This document shows positions 1 through 10,947 of a stretch of DNA of 64,000 nucleotides, piece by piece. The translations under genes were made by a program, and so were the position numbers. Under the pieces are notes generated by a model, which saw nothing but the letters and a program-made list of their open reading frames with translations, searched no databases and was not told the DNA's origin. How positions within the stretch are numbered: the first letter of the stretch is position 1; every line of letters starts with the position of its first letter. Origin of the DNA: Turnera subulata (lineage: Eukaryota > Streptophyta > Magnoliopsida > Malpighiales > Passifloraceae); the NCBI GenBank assembly GCA_028386065.3, contig JAKUCV010005549.1, forward strand, positions 1-64,000, in the 5' to 3' direction.

Positions 1-848
1 GAGGGGATGGTTTTGTTTGTGAGGTTGCTATTCCTGAGGGAATTTAGTAAGGGATTTTTTTGTGAAGGATTTTTCTCTCACAAGTATCGGGGGAATTAGA
101 GAGGGGTAATTTTGCGAGGGATATTTTCCTCACCATTAGCAAGGGAATTAAAGAGGGGATTACATTTGGAGCGATTGTTCCCTCACCACTAGTGAGGGAT
201 TATGTGAGGGATTTGTTTGTGAGGGAATTGTCCCTCACAACTAGCGAGGGAATCAGTGAGGGCGTGTTTTGCGAAGGATTTGTTCCTCACAATTTGCGAG
301 GGAGATTGTGACGGATTATATTGTGAGGGACGTTCCCTCACTACTAGTGAGGGACTATGTGAGGGATTTGTTTGTGAGGGAGTTGTCCCTCACAATTAGC
401 GAGGGAATCAGTGAGGGCGTTTTTTGCGAAGGATTTGTTCCTCACAATTTGCGAGGGAGATTGTGACGGATTATATTGTGAGGGACGTTCCCTCACCACT
501 AGTGAGGAACTATGTGAGGGATTTGTTTGTGAGGGAGTTGTCCCTCACAACTAGCGAGGGAATCAGTGAGGGCGTTTTTTGCGAAGGATTTGTTCCTCAC
601 AATTTGCGAGGGAGATTGTGACGGATTATATTGTGAGGGACATGCAACCCTCACCATTGTGACGAAAATTTCCCTCACAAAAGCCGTTGCAAAAAATTCC
701 TCACAAAATCCCTCGCAAATTGCTTAGCGACGAGCATTTTTGCGAGGTCCAAAATCCGTTGAAAAATCCCTCACAAAGTCATTTAGTGAGGGATTTCACA
801 AGAAATCCCTCACAAAAACCGTCGCTAATTACAGTTTTTCTAGTAGTG
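1..848. mobile_element. CACTA (En/Spm-like) element, right end only
   Basis: The terminal motif TTTTTCTAGTAGTG ends at 848, the inverse of the CACTACTAGAAAA start common in plant CACTA elements. The inward sequence is packed with short GTGAGGGA / TCCCTCAC and GCGAGG motifs in both orientations, as expected of subterminal transposase-binding arrays. The left end and any transposase lie outside the window, so autonomy cannot be judged. The element ends about 1.07 kb downstream of the cyclase exon 1, so it probably sits in that gene's first intron or 3' part. Confidence 0.8.
177..641. repeat. 155-bp tandem repeat, three units, CACTA subterminal
   Basis: Three head-to-tail units of about 155 bp begin near 177, 332 and 487. 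Each starts with a GTTCCCTCAC(C/T)ACTAGTGAG block and ends in TATATTGTGAGGGAC. Units 2 and 3 differ at only a few bases; unit 1 is more diverged. Reading frames across them simply repeat with the unit and are not genes. Confidence 0.9.
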
Positions 849-1921
849 TTCTAAATTTCTTGATTCTCAAAAAAAAAAATTCTAAATTTCTTAAGATAGC
901 TACGGGAAGAGGTGCGAAAAAGTTTAACTTCATATAGTTACATAAATTGCTATTATAATTATGTAACAAAAATCTATTATTAGGATTATTTTAATAAAGA
1001 TGATTACATAAAATTTAAAAATTTTAGTTATATAAACTAAAAATAATTGTAATTTAATAATAGAATTCAAATATTTTTTTACAATATCTAATGTATACAA
1101 AAAGCAACTAATTATATGTTGCAAAACCTATTACAACCAAAATGAGTGTATAAAAATTATTACACATTAAATATAATTATTTTATTTAATATTGTATAAA
1201 ATTATGAAAAAACATGTATGTGATACTAAGCATTTAACATAAAATTATAAACATCTTTTCACAAAATTTTGGGAGATTTATATAATTAATTTTAAAATTC
1301 AAGGGGCCACGGCCATTGCCAGGCTACCGTGAAGATACGCTACTGCATCCAAATCGTGGATCCCGTGGCAATTTTACTAAGTTAAGAACTAAGACTTTTA
1401 TATCAAGAAAAAATAGAAATAAGACTTTACAAGCTAAAAAAAACTGCGGTGGCATGATGATTACAATGGCTTGCATGATGACAATTCTTCAAGAGGCTAC
1501 AAGCATGATAGCATTGCAATAATCCTGGTTAGATTAAGCCAGAAAAAACGTAGATTACCGTTCCCATTTGCAAAGTAAAAGTACCTTGTCTTTTTGTTTA
1601 GCATTAATTTTCTCCACAACCGAAATATAGTACGCATAGTAATTGCCGGTCGAAATCATCCACCATAAAAGTCTTAAATCATGGACCTATCTTTCGTCAC
1701 ACTGTCGTGCACTACTAAAAGTTAATATCTTGTTACTATGATTATAGTTCTTATAATTTGACTAGTTTCTGATATGCTTTCTAAACAAAAAAATAATAAT
1801 AATAATAATTTGACTAGTTTCAACTAACTCATAAATGACATCTTCAACATCATTCAACAATTACAAATAAACAGATAAAGCATATGAAAAAAAACAACAG
1901 CCAATTGTATGATTAACTTAC
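849..1921. other. Non-coding stretch between CACTA end and cyclase exon 1
   Basis: 849-1300 is very AT-rich with no coding signal. 1310-1570 is less AT-rich and holds a short open plus-strand frame of unknown origin. The rest looks like intron sequence of the minus-strand cyclase gene, beginning at the GTAAGT donor at 1921-1916. I found no second cyclase exon here. Confidence 0.5.
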
Positions 1922-2270
1922 CATTCAACACATCCAAGTCAAGTGTGTCGACGTTGTACCCAGCCTCATAGTACTCCTCATAGAAATGGCCTGGGGAATC
2001 AGTATGAGTGCCTGTGTGTGTAGACAGCGTCAACACACCATCATTCCAACGAGAACCATTTTTGATACTGTTAACAAGCCTCATAAACTGGCCTACTCCA
2101 TCCTTGGACTCGAATGCGGGCATGTTAGGATTGACTTCGTGGGTGATATCAAAGATCCTTCCATTGCCATACACTTCCCTTGTCCTGGCTTTAGGAATGC
2201 CAGCGAGAGTGCAGGTTGCTAGTGTTAGCACCGCACTGCAAAGCAGCAGAATTTGAGCTCCCCTGACCAT
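1922..2270 (-). CDS. Cyclase-family protein (kynurenine formamidase-like), exon 1
   Basis: Exon 1 of a plant cyclase-family protein (PF04199, metal-dependent hydrolase fold related to bacterial kynurenine formamidase). The exon encodes about 116 residues. Residues 1-24 form a hydrophobic signal peptide, so the product is probably secreted. The metal-binding signature HTGTHTDSPGHF is complete at residues 85-96. The reading frame leaves homology after LNG, exactly at a consensus donor (G|GTAAGT, intron from 1921), as in plant paralogues. Later exons, which would carry sequences such as LLVDVPRD, are not found to the left and are presumably beyond the window, separated by the CACTA element. A related but damaged copy lies at 58654-60404. 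Family assignment is secure; the substrate of the plant proteins is not shown by the sequence. Confidence 0.85.
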
Positions 2271-2342
2271 GGTTTCTGCGGTATGCTAGCTATAGTACTA
2301 CTGGATGGATATGTGTACTCGTAAGAGCGGAAAAGTCATGTA

Positions 2343-2349
2343 TTTTATA
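2343..2349 (-). promoter_or_regulatory. TATA box of the cyclase gene
   Basis: TATAAAA on the minus strand, about 75 bp upstream of the ATG at 2270. Position and sequence fit a core promoter. Copia-1 inserted roughly 420 bp further upstream. Confidence 0.5.
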
Positions 2350-2768
2350 AATGGATATTTGAACGAAAGTTAAAGACTTTGAATGTTCAAAAGAAAAAGG
2401 TCGTATTTGTAGATGGATTCTGGTTGAATTTTCCAGTCCCGAACAAGGAAAATAAATGTTTTGGGCCAACGAAATAATTAATTCAACATTGGAAGCAGTC
2501 AAACATTGTATCCGCTGTAGGATATCAATGTTATTACCATTAAAGAGTTTGTGGGAGGGAGCTTTCGTGATATGCCACGATGACACAAACTCCCTTTCAC
2601 CAACTTGATACAACAAACCAAATGGATATGGGCAAAATGAAATCTCTATTCATAATTTTTTAATTGGTAATTCGAGTCTCACGATGGGAGCTAGGATTGC
2701 ATGCGGCCATATATGACATATGTATATATCGTTCCGGCCTATTTTGGTCTCTTCCAAATTATTAATTA
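2350..2768. other. Upstream region of the cyclase gene with Copia-1 target site
   Basis: No coding signal. It ends in AATTA (2764-2768), repeated at 22014-22018 on the other side of Copia-1. The original promoter-distal sequence therefore resumes at 22019. Confidence 0.6.
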
Positions 2769-2991
2769 TGTTATAAAACATGTATTATACATGTATGTAT
2801 GTCATTGTATACATACTAAATACATATCATATACATATCAAACTTTATTATATATATGTAATCAGAATTGAAAATGAAATGAAAAAACTGAAAACTGGGT
2901 AATGAAACCCGTGACCGGAGCCTTGCCGGAGCTCACCGGAAAAATCATTCTCCCCTAAATCTTCTCCTTCTTCCTCTTTTATTTATAATAC
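2769..2991 (+). repeat. Copia-1 5' LTR (223 bp)
   Basis: Matches 21793-22013 over its full length. It starts TGTTATAAAACATG and ends TTTATTTATAATA. The sequence that follows (CGTTATCAACACGA) resembles the primer-binding site seen in this copia group. Confidence 0.9.
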
Positions 2992-3272
2992 GTTATCAAC
3001 ACGAAGCTGCTCTAATTAGTGCTTGAATCCATTTGCACTGCCGCCGGCCGGGAGAAGAAGAAGGACCATTTTTCCGGCGAGGAAACCCGCCACCTCCGGC
3101 GTGACGTTTTGCGCCGGACGTTCGACACACCACCACCATCATCGGACTCCACGGGCCGCCGCGACCACAACGGCTCCTCTCCCGTCCACAACCGCTGTCG
3201 GACGCGCCAGCAGGGAGGCGAGACCCGGTGCAAGATCCGGGGACCCACCATATTCTGTGAAAAGGCGCCTTT
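2992..3272 (+). other. Copia-1 leader, GC-rich
   Basis: GC-rich sequence with repeated CCGGCG motifs downstream of the primer site. No credible protein is encoded, although several frames are open by composition. The gag start expected here is missing, because Gypsy-1 and a hairpin follow immediately. Confidence 0.5.
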
Positions 3273-3549
3273 TCTGTGAAGGCCCTCTCCCCGAGGGACC
3301 CACCATATTCAGGTATTGTTACATCACATTCCTCAGCCAACACCTTTTCAAGGTTTAATCCTTTATCATGCTGCAGCACTAGGGATTCGAACTTGGGACG
3401 TGATGCTTTTTATCCCCCTCAAGGAGAGCACCTTCACCAACTCATATGCAGCATGGTAAAGGATTAAACCTTGAAAAGGTTTGGGCAGAGGGATGTGATG
3501 TAACAATACCTGAATATGGTGGGTCCCTCGGGGAGAGGGCCTTCACAGA
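3273..3549. repeat. Long inverted repeat (about 104-bp arms, 70-bp spacer)
   Basis: The left arm 3273-3376 is nearly perfectly complementary to the right arm 3447-3549. Its outermost bases are TCTGTGAAG / CTTCACAGA and its innermost bases GCTGCA / TGCAGC. The spacer includes GATTCGAACTTGGGACG. The right arm ends one base before the Gypsy-1 LTR. A transcript would fold into a long hairpin. It could be a foldback element or a local inverted duplication. Confidence 0.85.
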
Positions 3550-3550
3550 C

Positions 3551-6500
3551 TGTGGAGGCCTGTACCCCAATTAAATAAAATATAAATAATTAAATGAAAA
3601 AGAATTACACAAACACCCTTGTAACCCGGGATACGTATACCGGTGCTTCAGCACACGAACATTATCCATAGAAATTTATTATCACCGAGATGTCATAAAA
3701 TGAAAGAAATAAGCCGGCTTAACAAGTCGTAAGCCACCACGGCATCACGCCGAAATAACATCACAAAATTAAACTCCGGTAAAACGCCGATAAAGAAGTA
3801 AAAACATTTATGACATCTCAAGTTAATTCTCATGCAGCGGAAGATGAAAATAATAATAAAAATCAAGGTAGAAAATAACATGCATATGTCCCTATGGATC
3901 CAACCGAGAGATGATGCACAACTACCTGCTGAAGAATCTGCGTCTGAACTCCGAGTCGAGGAATAAGGTGAGAACAGCACGCTAACTAAGGTCTGAAAAA
4001 CAACGGTGGCGATTATGTGAGTCGCCTACTCAGTGAACATTAAAAGTCTATGTATACATGAAAGTGAAGTCATGCTCCTAGGGTGAGTAGTTCACGAGCA
4101 TATGTACAGCATACAAGCAATATCAGAATCACACACCAACATATAAACACCTTACTGTGTCATTATTTAGATTCAATGTATTTAACTATTATTATTATTA
4201 TTATTATGGGCCCTCTATTGTGAGTCAAGTCTCGGTAGCGCATCTGATCAGATCCGAGTGTGAAATCCAAGTGTCGAACCTCAGAAGGGGTAGATTCTGA
4301 GGTCTAAAACCACCGATAAATCTCGAGTGGCCGCTAGCTACCTGAGGGTGCACTCAGACACACCTAACTGGTGCAAGTCTTCCAGGGGTGCACCTACATC
4401 ACCTGGGATACCATGCTAAACAGCATAAAGTGACCCGAGGGTACCCAACCCTCCCTCGGGGCTACCAGCCGACTCCACAGTAGAATTTAATATTTTATTC
4501 TTAATTACACTTTTACATTCCTGTTGAAATACATTATGTTTTCCAGGGATGTGTGAATTTTATGTGTTTTGTTTCATCTGGGCCTTCGGCCCATACTATC
4601 ACCAAAACATAATAAATGTTATTTTCAATAACGATTCCTCACATAGAAATTAGGCATGTGAGAACAATCAGGCATACAATTCCAATCCGCATGTAGCAAA
4701 GAAGGCAAGTAAACAACAAACCACACCAACATGCATTCACAAAACATATATATAAAGACTTGTAATGTCACCTCAAAAATGCAGATTATGACTTCTTCCC
4801 GAGTTTGAGTCTACAGCTCCCGAGGTACCTCCCGTGCCTGAATACCGGTACATAACATGATCACTAAACCAATTTTAGAAGTAAAAACGTGTATGTATGG
4901 TATGCTCCAATCGAGTAACTCCCGTCCCTAACTATCCGATTATAAGATTTCCTGGTCTAGGTCCAAAAGAATATTTTCTCTTCAATAACTCCAAAGAAAA
5001 GGAATCTAAGGTTCACCGGTCTAAGTCCATAAACAATTCTCGGGCCTAAGCCCACTGAATCCTTAATCACGAATTCCGGGCCAAGGCCCTCTCCCCTAAA
5101 TTTATATTTACCGATTATGAAATTGGGCTTCGGGTCCATTCCTTTAAGTCCGTAAATTTAGTTATCCGTGATTAGGCCTTAAGTCCATATCTTTAAGTCC
5201 ATATAAAACATTCTAAACTTCAAAATGAGATTATTGGGCCTGGGCTCGGTTTTTCTTAAAAACCGTTCTAAGGTTGTTCCCTAGCCCAAGAGTCGATCGG
5301 CCTAAGATTCTATTCGTGTCGGTAAATTCTCCCGGCCACACACTCTAACTCTCCGCTCTCGGTAATCCACTAAATTACTTGATACTTGAATGTGTATAAC
5401 GTTGAAGAATTCAGTATTTAAGTACAAGGCAAAACCGAGACAAACCAAGAATAAATACCGTTTAATACTCGTAGAACAAGAAATGTACTCCGTTGGACAA
5501 GACCCGAGCCTTCGCCGGAAAATTCCCAAGCCCTCGCCGGATTCCGGTCAGCCTTGCCGGAAAATGACCAAAATTGTCTGAAACGAACCAACAACCAATC
5601 TGCCATTCCCGAAACAACGTTATCCACCAAATAATTCAACAACACAGCACGCAAACACCTCATGAACGAACCGTCACGAGAAAGAAGGTAGCCGGAAACG
5701 CTTACCGGAGAACAGATCAGCACGAGCCAGTTCTGGAACTGCACACCCACGCCACTGGTCGAGTCACCCGAGCCTCAAAGTGCGACCTGCACCTCTTGCC
5801 GGCACAAACCCATCACAAACCGCACCAAATCGAGCAGCCACCAATAACCCCAACACACCGAAGATCCCCACACACACAAACAACAGCCAACAACCACCAC
5901 CAAAATGAAAACCCAAGTCGTCCGACATCGCCCACAACAAGCCGACAGCCAGCAGCACAACCCAATTAGACACAACTCGGGAAAACAAAAATGAATAGAG
6001 GAAGGGAAAAGTAAGGTCAGTGGCTTACCAACACAGTGACGACACGCGACGGCGACACCCGAGCTCAACCCTCGAGTTCTCCGTCCAGTGGGTCCTCGAT
6101 TGGTGTTTTTGCCTCCGACCTTGATGCAGTAAAGAGCCGTCTCCCTAGCTCGTGGGTTAGTGAGCTCGAAGGAGGAAGGAGAGGAATAGAAGATGGCGGC
6201 GGTGGCTTTGTGTCCCAACGAAGGTGACACGGAAAGAAGAAGAGAGACGGTATGGTGACGGCGACGGGTTTGTGAGAGGAAGGAGAGAAAACGAGATGGA
6301 GCTGGTGAAATTAGGAAAAAGAATAAAAATAACAAAAGAATTAAGGCGCCGTTGGTAGCACGATTGAGGAGCAGATCGTGGGAGACAATTGTGGGGGACA
6401 AGAGCCGTTGAAGGCAGCGGTGGAAAGTGGAGAAGAAACGGAAGGAAGAAAAAGAAAAGGGGAAGGAGAAAAGAAAGAAGGAAAAGAAGAAGAGGAAGGG

Positions 6501-6629
6501 TGTCGCGCGCGCCTGGCTGGGCTTGACCTAGCCAGCCAGACGACGTGTTGTCTGGTTTGGCTTGGTCAACCCGCCAGGTTGACTTTCTTTTTTTTTTTAA
6601 AACCTAAAACGACGTAGTTTTATCCCAAC
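3551..6629 (-). repeat. Gypsy-1 3' LTR, truncated
   Basis: Colinear with 13334-16421 with few differences. The last about 174 bp of the LTR and the polypurine tract are missing, because the Tat-like element starts at 6630 and the deletion at 9558/9559 removed the remainder. Open frames within it, such as those near 5775-6401, repeat in the other LTR copy and are not separate genes. Confidence 0.9.
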
Positions 6630-7090
6630 TGATATACCCTAGCCCAATCCATGAGGAAGAGCCCCCCGAAAAGTAACCCAAAGGAGATGTAACAGGATCC
6701 AGCCCGGAATATGGAATAATCTAAAAGAACACTTGGTACTTGACAGCTGTCCACGAGGGTACAAGTACAAAACCCTACAGCTGTCCACGTGGGTACGAAC
6801 GTGGGAACCCTAAGCTAACCAGCACCATCGGATCAAGTAAATGAGGATAAAGAGTAGCCATCTGATTTAGGGCATCATATTCACATATTATATATAGAAT
6901 AGACAGGGGCAAATAAAAAGAGACGGGGGGCCGATTCATTGTAAATATAGACACAAAACTACTCTTCTTCTTCCTTGTACTCTCCTCCTCCCTCCTGTGA
7001 CCCTAAGAGCTTCCTTAATAAAAATCCAATCTTTTATCTATTCTAAGATTTTTGTTGATTTCCAAGTATGCAAATTTCTTGGTCATATCA
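6630..7090 (+). repeat. Tat-like element 5' LTR (461 bp)
   Basis: Its first 163 bases match 9396-9558 with a few differences. It ends in CATATCA just before the primer site at 7093-7110. Confidence 0.85.
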
Positions 7091-7110
7091 AGTGGCGCCG
7101 TCTGTGGGAA

Positions 7111-9230
7111 TCAAAAAAAAAGCTAAGCTCAATGATCCATCAAAAGCTCATTCCATCCATATCCATCAAGTTTTCAACCAAAGATGAGCAAACTGACCTC
7201 TGGAAACGCTGGATCCGTCAAGGTCCAGGCCAAATTCAACAAGATCCGAGTTAGATTCAACAAGATCTAACGTGGAGGGGAGGAGAACAACAAATCAAGA
7301 CAAGTTCTAGTCGTCAGTAGCCAATCATTGGCCGAAAAGCATGAAAACAGAGTTCAATCAGGGTGCATCCACCATATCTCACTGCAATTGTCACTGAAGA
7401 GAGGGGAAGAAGCCCGTTTCAGTGAGATCCGAACCAGATCTACGTAGATCCGAGCCAAATCTACCCTAATCTGGTTAGATCTAAGCTGGCCCGACTAGAT
7501 CTAGGTGATGGGAGCCAGATCTGACCAGTTTCGAGGCTCATCTAACGAGAAGCGACCCAGATCCCTCAAGATCTAAGGAGTCACAGCCGTGGATGTCATT
7601 ATTCATCCTTAATTCACCGTCTTCGGTCGTTAGAGGAGCAACATAACCCTGTGTTATGGTGATGGGAACCTCCAGCACGTGAGATGGACGTTGCAAAGGG
7701 AGCTACCCGTGGAGAAGAAGCAGAAAAAGGGATGGCGAGCAGATCCAGCCGGAAGTTGTTTGAACCCACACTGGTCCAGCTACCCACCACCTTCCAAGGC
7801 CCATAGGCCAAAAAAAATATCCTTTTTAATTTATGCTGATGTCTAAATAGTTTTATATCTTTACAATGATATTGGCTTGGGTGATGTTTGCTGGATATAT
7901 GTCTTTTCATGCTAATTAAATCTTTCCTTTTTATGAAGGAATTCCAACAAGCAGTTAGAATGCTTATGGAACCCTGCTCGAGGAGCAGCCAAGACTCTGT
8001 AGGAGTGAAAACTCCCACGAAAGTCCCAAAAAGGCCTCTAGAGGAGGTGGAGGACCAAAAAGGAACACCCCAGCTAGGTGCGTAGACGCTAGACTGGGAA
8101 CAGCGAGACCTTGAGGAACGAGACCCTGAGATTCATTCTCAGTATGGTCTTCCTCCAAAATGAAAATATAAAGGGGTGCAGAAAGCACACCTAGAAGAGA
8201 CGGTGGAATGAAGCTGGTGGGAACCTATGCAGAAACAGCAGGAACCTTCATTAGAGTGGAACAACAGGGTCCGTTAAACCCTGAAGGACAAAGGCCAAAA
8301 GCTAAGGCTCAAGCCTAAAGAACAAGGAGATAGGACCCCTGAGATTCATCCTTAGTAGGGTCTTCCTCCAAGAAGAAAACATAAAGGGGTACAGAACGCA
8401 TGCCTAAAAGCAAGCAGAATCCTGATCCTTGAGGGATCAGTGGTCCAGCAACACTCCCTCAGCTGTCCACCAGAAGGAACCTCAAGGGTACCTCCATAAA
8501 GGCAAGAATAGCTGCCAACATGAATAAATTGATTAGGAGAGAGTTCCTCACTTGGGAAACATGAAAGGATGAAACTTGAGAATGAGAAGCCATAAGTTGC
8601 ACACGTCCCCTTAGGAGCCATAAAGCACTAAGGCTCTAAGAAGCTTCACAAATCGCAAAGGCCTGAGGAGTGCCAACGCGAAAAGGCCTAAAGAGTACCG
8701 TGCAAAAGGTCCAAGGGTGCCAAAGCATACTTTGGTGGTCTTGATCTCAAGTGAATCTATAAGCTTTCCCTAAGTAAGGAAAGCTCCCTTGAACATTTAA
8801 AGACAAAAAAAAAGAACCCCAAGAGAAGGTGCAAAACAGACCGTGAGAGTTCCAGAGTTCCGATACCTGGTTCAGCTGAGAGGGGAGTTGCCACCACATA
8901 AGGGTACAATGCTGTCACATAGGCATGAATTTCACCGCCACCTAAATCTTTCACTGTATATGGCATGGAGAGCCCCAACCTGATGGCAAACAGGGGGCTG
9001 AACCCTGGATGATGCCATGAACCAACAGAAGACACGCAAAAGCCAAGATCCCTGAAATGAACGAGAACCTGAAGGCAGAAAGGGGGCTGAACCCTGAATG
9101 ATGCCACGAAACCAACTAAAGACCTGCAGGAGGCAGGATCCCTGGAGTAGATGGAAACCAGAAGGCACACAGGGGGCTGAACTCTGTCAAGAACCAACCG
9201 AAGACAAAATAAAGAAGAGTGGAACACGAG
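7111..9230 (+). other. Interior of Tat-like element, no recognised protein
   Basis: Repeats dominate. About 2.5 tandem units of roughly 90 bp, each with AGGGGGCTGAACCCTG, occupy 8980-9203. A diverged pair with CCTGAGATTCAT...GTCTTCCTCCAA begins near 8127 and 8338. 7430-7570 is rich in AGATCTA/GATCCGA repeats. Open frames here are short and unlike known retroelement proteins. Confidence 0.6.
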
Positions 9231-9324
9231 CTGCACTCTTTTTCCCTTCATCAAGTTTTTATCCCATATGGTTTTTCTTGATAAGGTTTTTAATGAGGCA
9301 GTCCACCTAAATGCGTGTTCCACT
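9218..9324 (+). ncRNA. Conserved double stem-loop upstream of polypurine tract (Tat-like copy)
   Basis: The outer stem pairs AGTGGAACACG (9218-9228) with CGTGTTCCACT (9314-9324), 11 perfect pairs. An inner stem pairs ATCAAG (9250-9255) with CTTGAT (9277-9282) around the loop core TTTTTATCCCA..GGTTTTT. The same architecture with different stem bases occurs at 21661-21764 in Copia-1. It lies about 60 bp before the polypurine tract. It is inferred to act as RNA. Confidence 0.6.
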
Positions 9325-9395
9325 AACTCGATGACGTTTATGTCATTGAGCCAAATGCCCGACCTCGTTGGAAGCTCGGCCATTTGGGGGGCTCT

Positions 9396-9558
9396 TGATA
9401 TACCCTAGCCCAATCCATGAGGAAGGGCCCCCCAGAAAAGTAACCCAAAGGAGATGTAATAGAATCCAGCCCGGAATATGGAATAATCTAAAAGAACACT
9501 TGGTACTTGACAGCTGTCCATGAGGGTACAAGTACGGAACCCTACAGCTATCCACGTG
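9396..9558 (+). repeat. Tat-like element 3' LTR, truncated to 163 bp
   Basis: Matches the start of 6630-7090 until CCACGTG at 9558, where unrelated Gypsy-1 interior sequence begins. Confidence 0.85.
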
Positions 9559-9667
9559 ACTCGCTTTTCCAGTAAGGATTCAATCCTTCAGCTTCTGGTG
9601 TACTCCACCAGGTGTACAGACTCAACGCGAGATAATGCTTATACACTTAAGCGACATTTCCTCTGCC

Positions 9668-9675
9668 TATAAAAA
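9668..9675 (+). promoter_or_regulatory. TATA box of antisense gene 1, copy A
   Basis: TATAAAAA about 40 bp before the ATG. The upstream block CTTAAGCGACAT and the CAGGTGT-containing segment are conserved at the copy B promoter (TATAAAT, 43804-43810). Confidence 0.65.
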
Positions 9676-9708
9676 CCGAACTTTATAACTGAGAACACAC
9701 TCTCAACC

Positions 9709-10086
9709 ATGAACTCACCACTAAGATCCCGTACTACCTCTGACTCCGAGGATAACAGCTACATCGGTGGTACTGCTTTCCCGACAAGCTCCGAGGAAGA
9801 ACCTCCTAAGAAGCGGTTCAAGACCAACATCATCGGCCTGAAGGAGCATATGGTGGTCTCTCCAAAACGACGGAAGAAACGTGCCAACAAGAAAGCTGAG
9901 GATAAGATGGGAAAGGAAATAGCTGAAAGCAGCACTCCATTGCAGACCCTGACGCAACTGAACACTTCACTGAAGAAGGTCAGCTCGGCGGTGGTGCAGA
10001 TTGAACTGGTCTGTATGGGACTCTCTTCTCAGATTGCGAACATACAAGAACTTGTAAAAGATCTGAAGAATCATGTAACTCCGTAG
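9709..10086 (+). CDS. Antisense cassette gene 1, copy A: 125-residue basic protein
   Basis: Intact 125-codon frame, antisense to Gypsy-1 and colinear without indels with 43846-44223. The N-terminus is Ser/Thr/Glu-rich. Two strongly basic clusters, KKRFK (about residue 34) and PKRRKKR followed by KKAEDK (residues 52-66), look like nuclear localisation signals. The last 45 residues form a likely amphipathic helix (LTQLN.SLKK.SSAV.QIEL) ending LVKDLKNHVTP. A TATA box lies 40 bp upstream, and an AATAAA poly(A) signal (10122-10127) lies 35 bp after the stop. No family is recognised. A nuclear, possibly nucleic-acid-binding role is inference only. Confidence 0.7.
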   Translation: MNSPLRSRTTSDSEDNSYIGGTAFPTSSEEEPPKKRFKTNIIGLKEHMVVSPKRRKKRANKKAEDKMGKEIAESSTPLQTLTQLNTSLKKVSSAVVQIELVCMGLSSQIANIQELVKDLKNHVTP

Positions 10087-10830
10087 AGCGCTTCTCCTTT
10101 GTTGTAAAACGTTATGAAATCAATAAAATAAGCTTTCTTTATAAATCAAAATTCTTATGTTACTAAATCTTGTGTTAAACAGAAAAACAAAACATCTCAA
10201 AGCAGACTAAAAATCAACAATAAGGATATAAAATCTAACATAAAGAAATTAAAACGAACAAAACTCGTTTAATATCATCAAAACATTAAGAAGTTAAAAC
10301 AAAATATGTTTCCATGTTCGGTGCCCTAGATCGATCGTAAACATCCTCGATCCTGAGAAACGTAACGTACACAGCTAACGGTGACGTTGGTTTCCCTCGT
10401 GGAAAAGACGTCCGTTAACTCGCAAGGCGATAATCACGAGAACGTCCTGTGTTCCTCGAAGGAAACGTTATCCACTTGTCCACAAATTCTGCATGAGCCA
10501 AAAAAATAATGTCTATCAAGTCTCGTATCTCTCCACGATGTCCGAGCAGCTGTAAGCTTGTCGCACATGCGCTCTACTCGAGGTGTGGTCCCATCGGTCT
10601 AGTCACAACGGTCACGAAGGCGTGTGAAAAAGATGCGGGAAAAAGTCTCAAAGCGAATAAAATAATGTAGCCAAGGAGATAGAAAATCGTAAGAGGGAAA
10701 AGGGCCGTAAAACACTGGTATTTGTAGCCCAAAAAACGTATAAAGTGTTGAAGCAATAAATGATACAACGGCAAAATTTTCAAAAGCAAATCTTGAAAAT
10801 CGAAATCAGTAAACACGCTCCCCTTAGGAT
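10087..10830 (+). promoter_or_regulatory. Spacer between cassette genes 1 and 2, copy A
   Basis: No protein-coding frame. 10122-10127 is the poly(A) signal of gene 1. 10315-10620 is conserved as non-coding sequence with 44517-44815 in Gypsy-2, including GGTGACG(T/C)(T/C)GGTT, GAACGTCCTGTGT and CGCACATGCGCTCTACTCGAG. This is consistent with upstream control elements of gene 2. Confidence 0.5.
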
Positions 10831-10838
10831 TATAAAAG
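10831..10838 (+). promoter_or_regulatory. TATA box of antisense gene 2, copy A
   Basis: TATAAAAG preceded by CACGCTCCCC. The same arrangement occurs at 45036-45043 before copy B. The ATG follows 117 bp downstream. Confidence 0.6.
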
Positions 10839-10947
10839 ACAGTGTGGTGAGAAGCAAATCATCAAAAGCATTTTAAAGCAACCAAACGCCCAGGCAAAGA
10901 AATCTCAAAACTCAGGAAAAACAAAACACCCACACGTCCAAAACACA

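Larger units (their letters stand above)
6630..9558 (+). mobile_element. Tat-like non-autonomous LTR element with truncated 3' LTR
   Basis: The LTR (6630-7090, TGATATACCC...CATATCA) is followed directly by TGGCGCCGTCTGTGGGAA, a primer-site type used by Tat/Athila-group gypsy elements. The purine tract TTGGGGGGCTCT precedes a second LTR at 9396, which stops after 163 of 461 bp. The 2.3-kb interior has no recognisable gag or pol, so this is a large non-autonomous derivative. It inserted into the Gypsy-1 LTR. One later deletion removed the end of its own LTR together with the rest of the Gypsy-1 LTR. Confidence 0.85.

Noticed and set aside
177..641. Regularly spaced repeats that could suggest a CRISPR-like array
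   Set aside because: The units are contiguous 155-bp tandem copies without unique spacers, in plant CACTA subterminal DNA.
1316..1522. Small gene of 68 codons
   Set aside because: Open frame without a recognised family, promoter or splice context; noted only as an unassigned patch.
5775..6401. 208-codon open frame in a gypsy LTR
   Set aside because: It occurs again as a longer, differently ending frame in the other LTR (15582-16391) and is low complexity, with no homologous motif.
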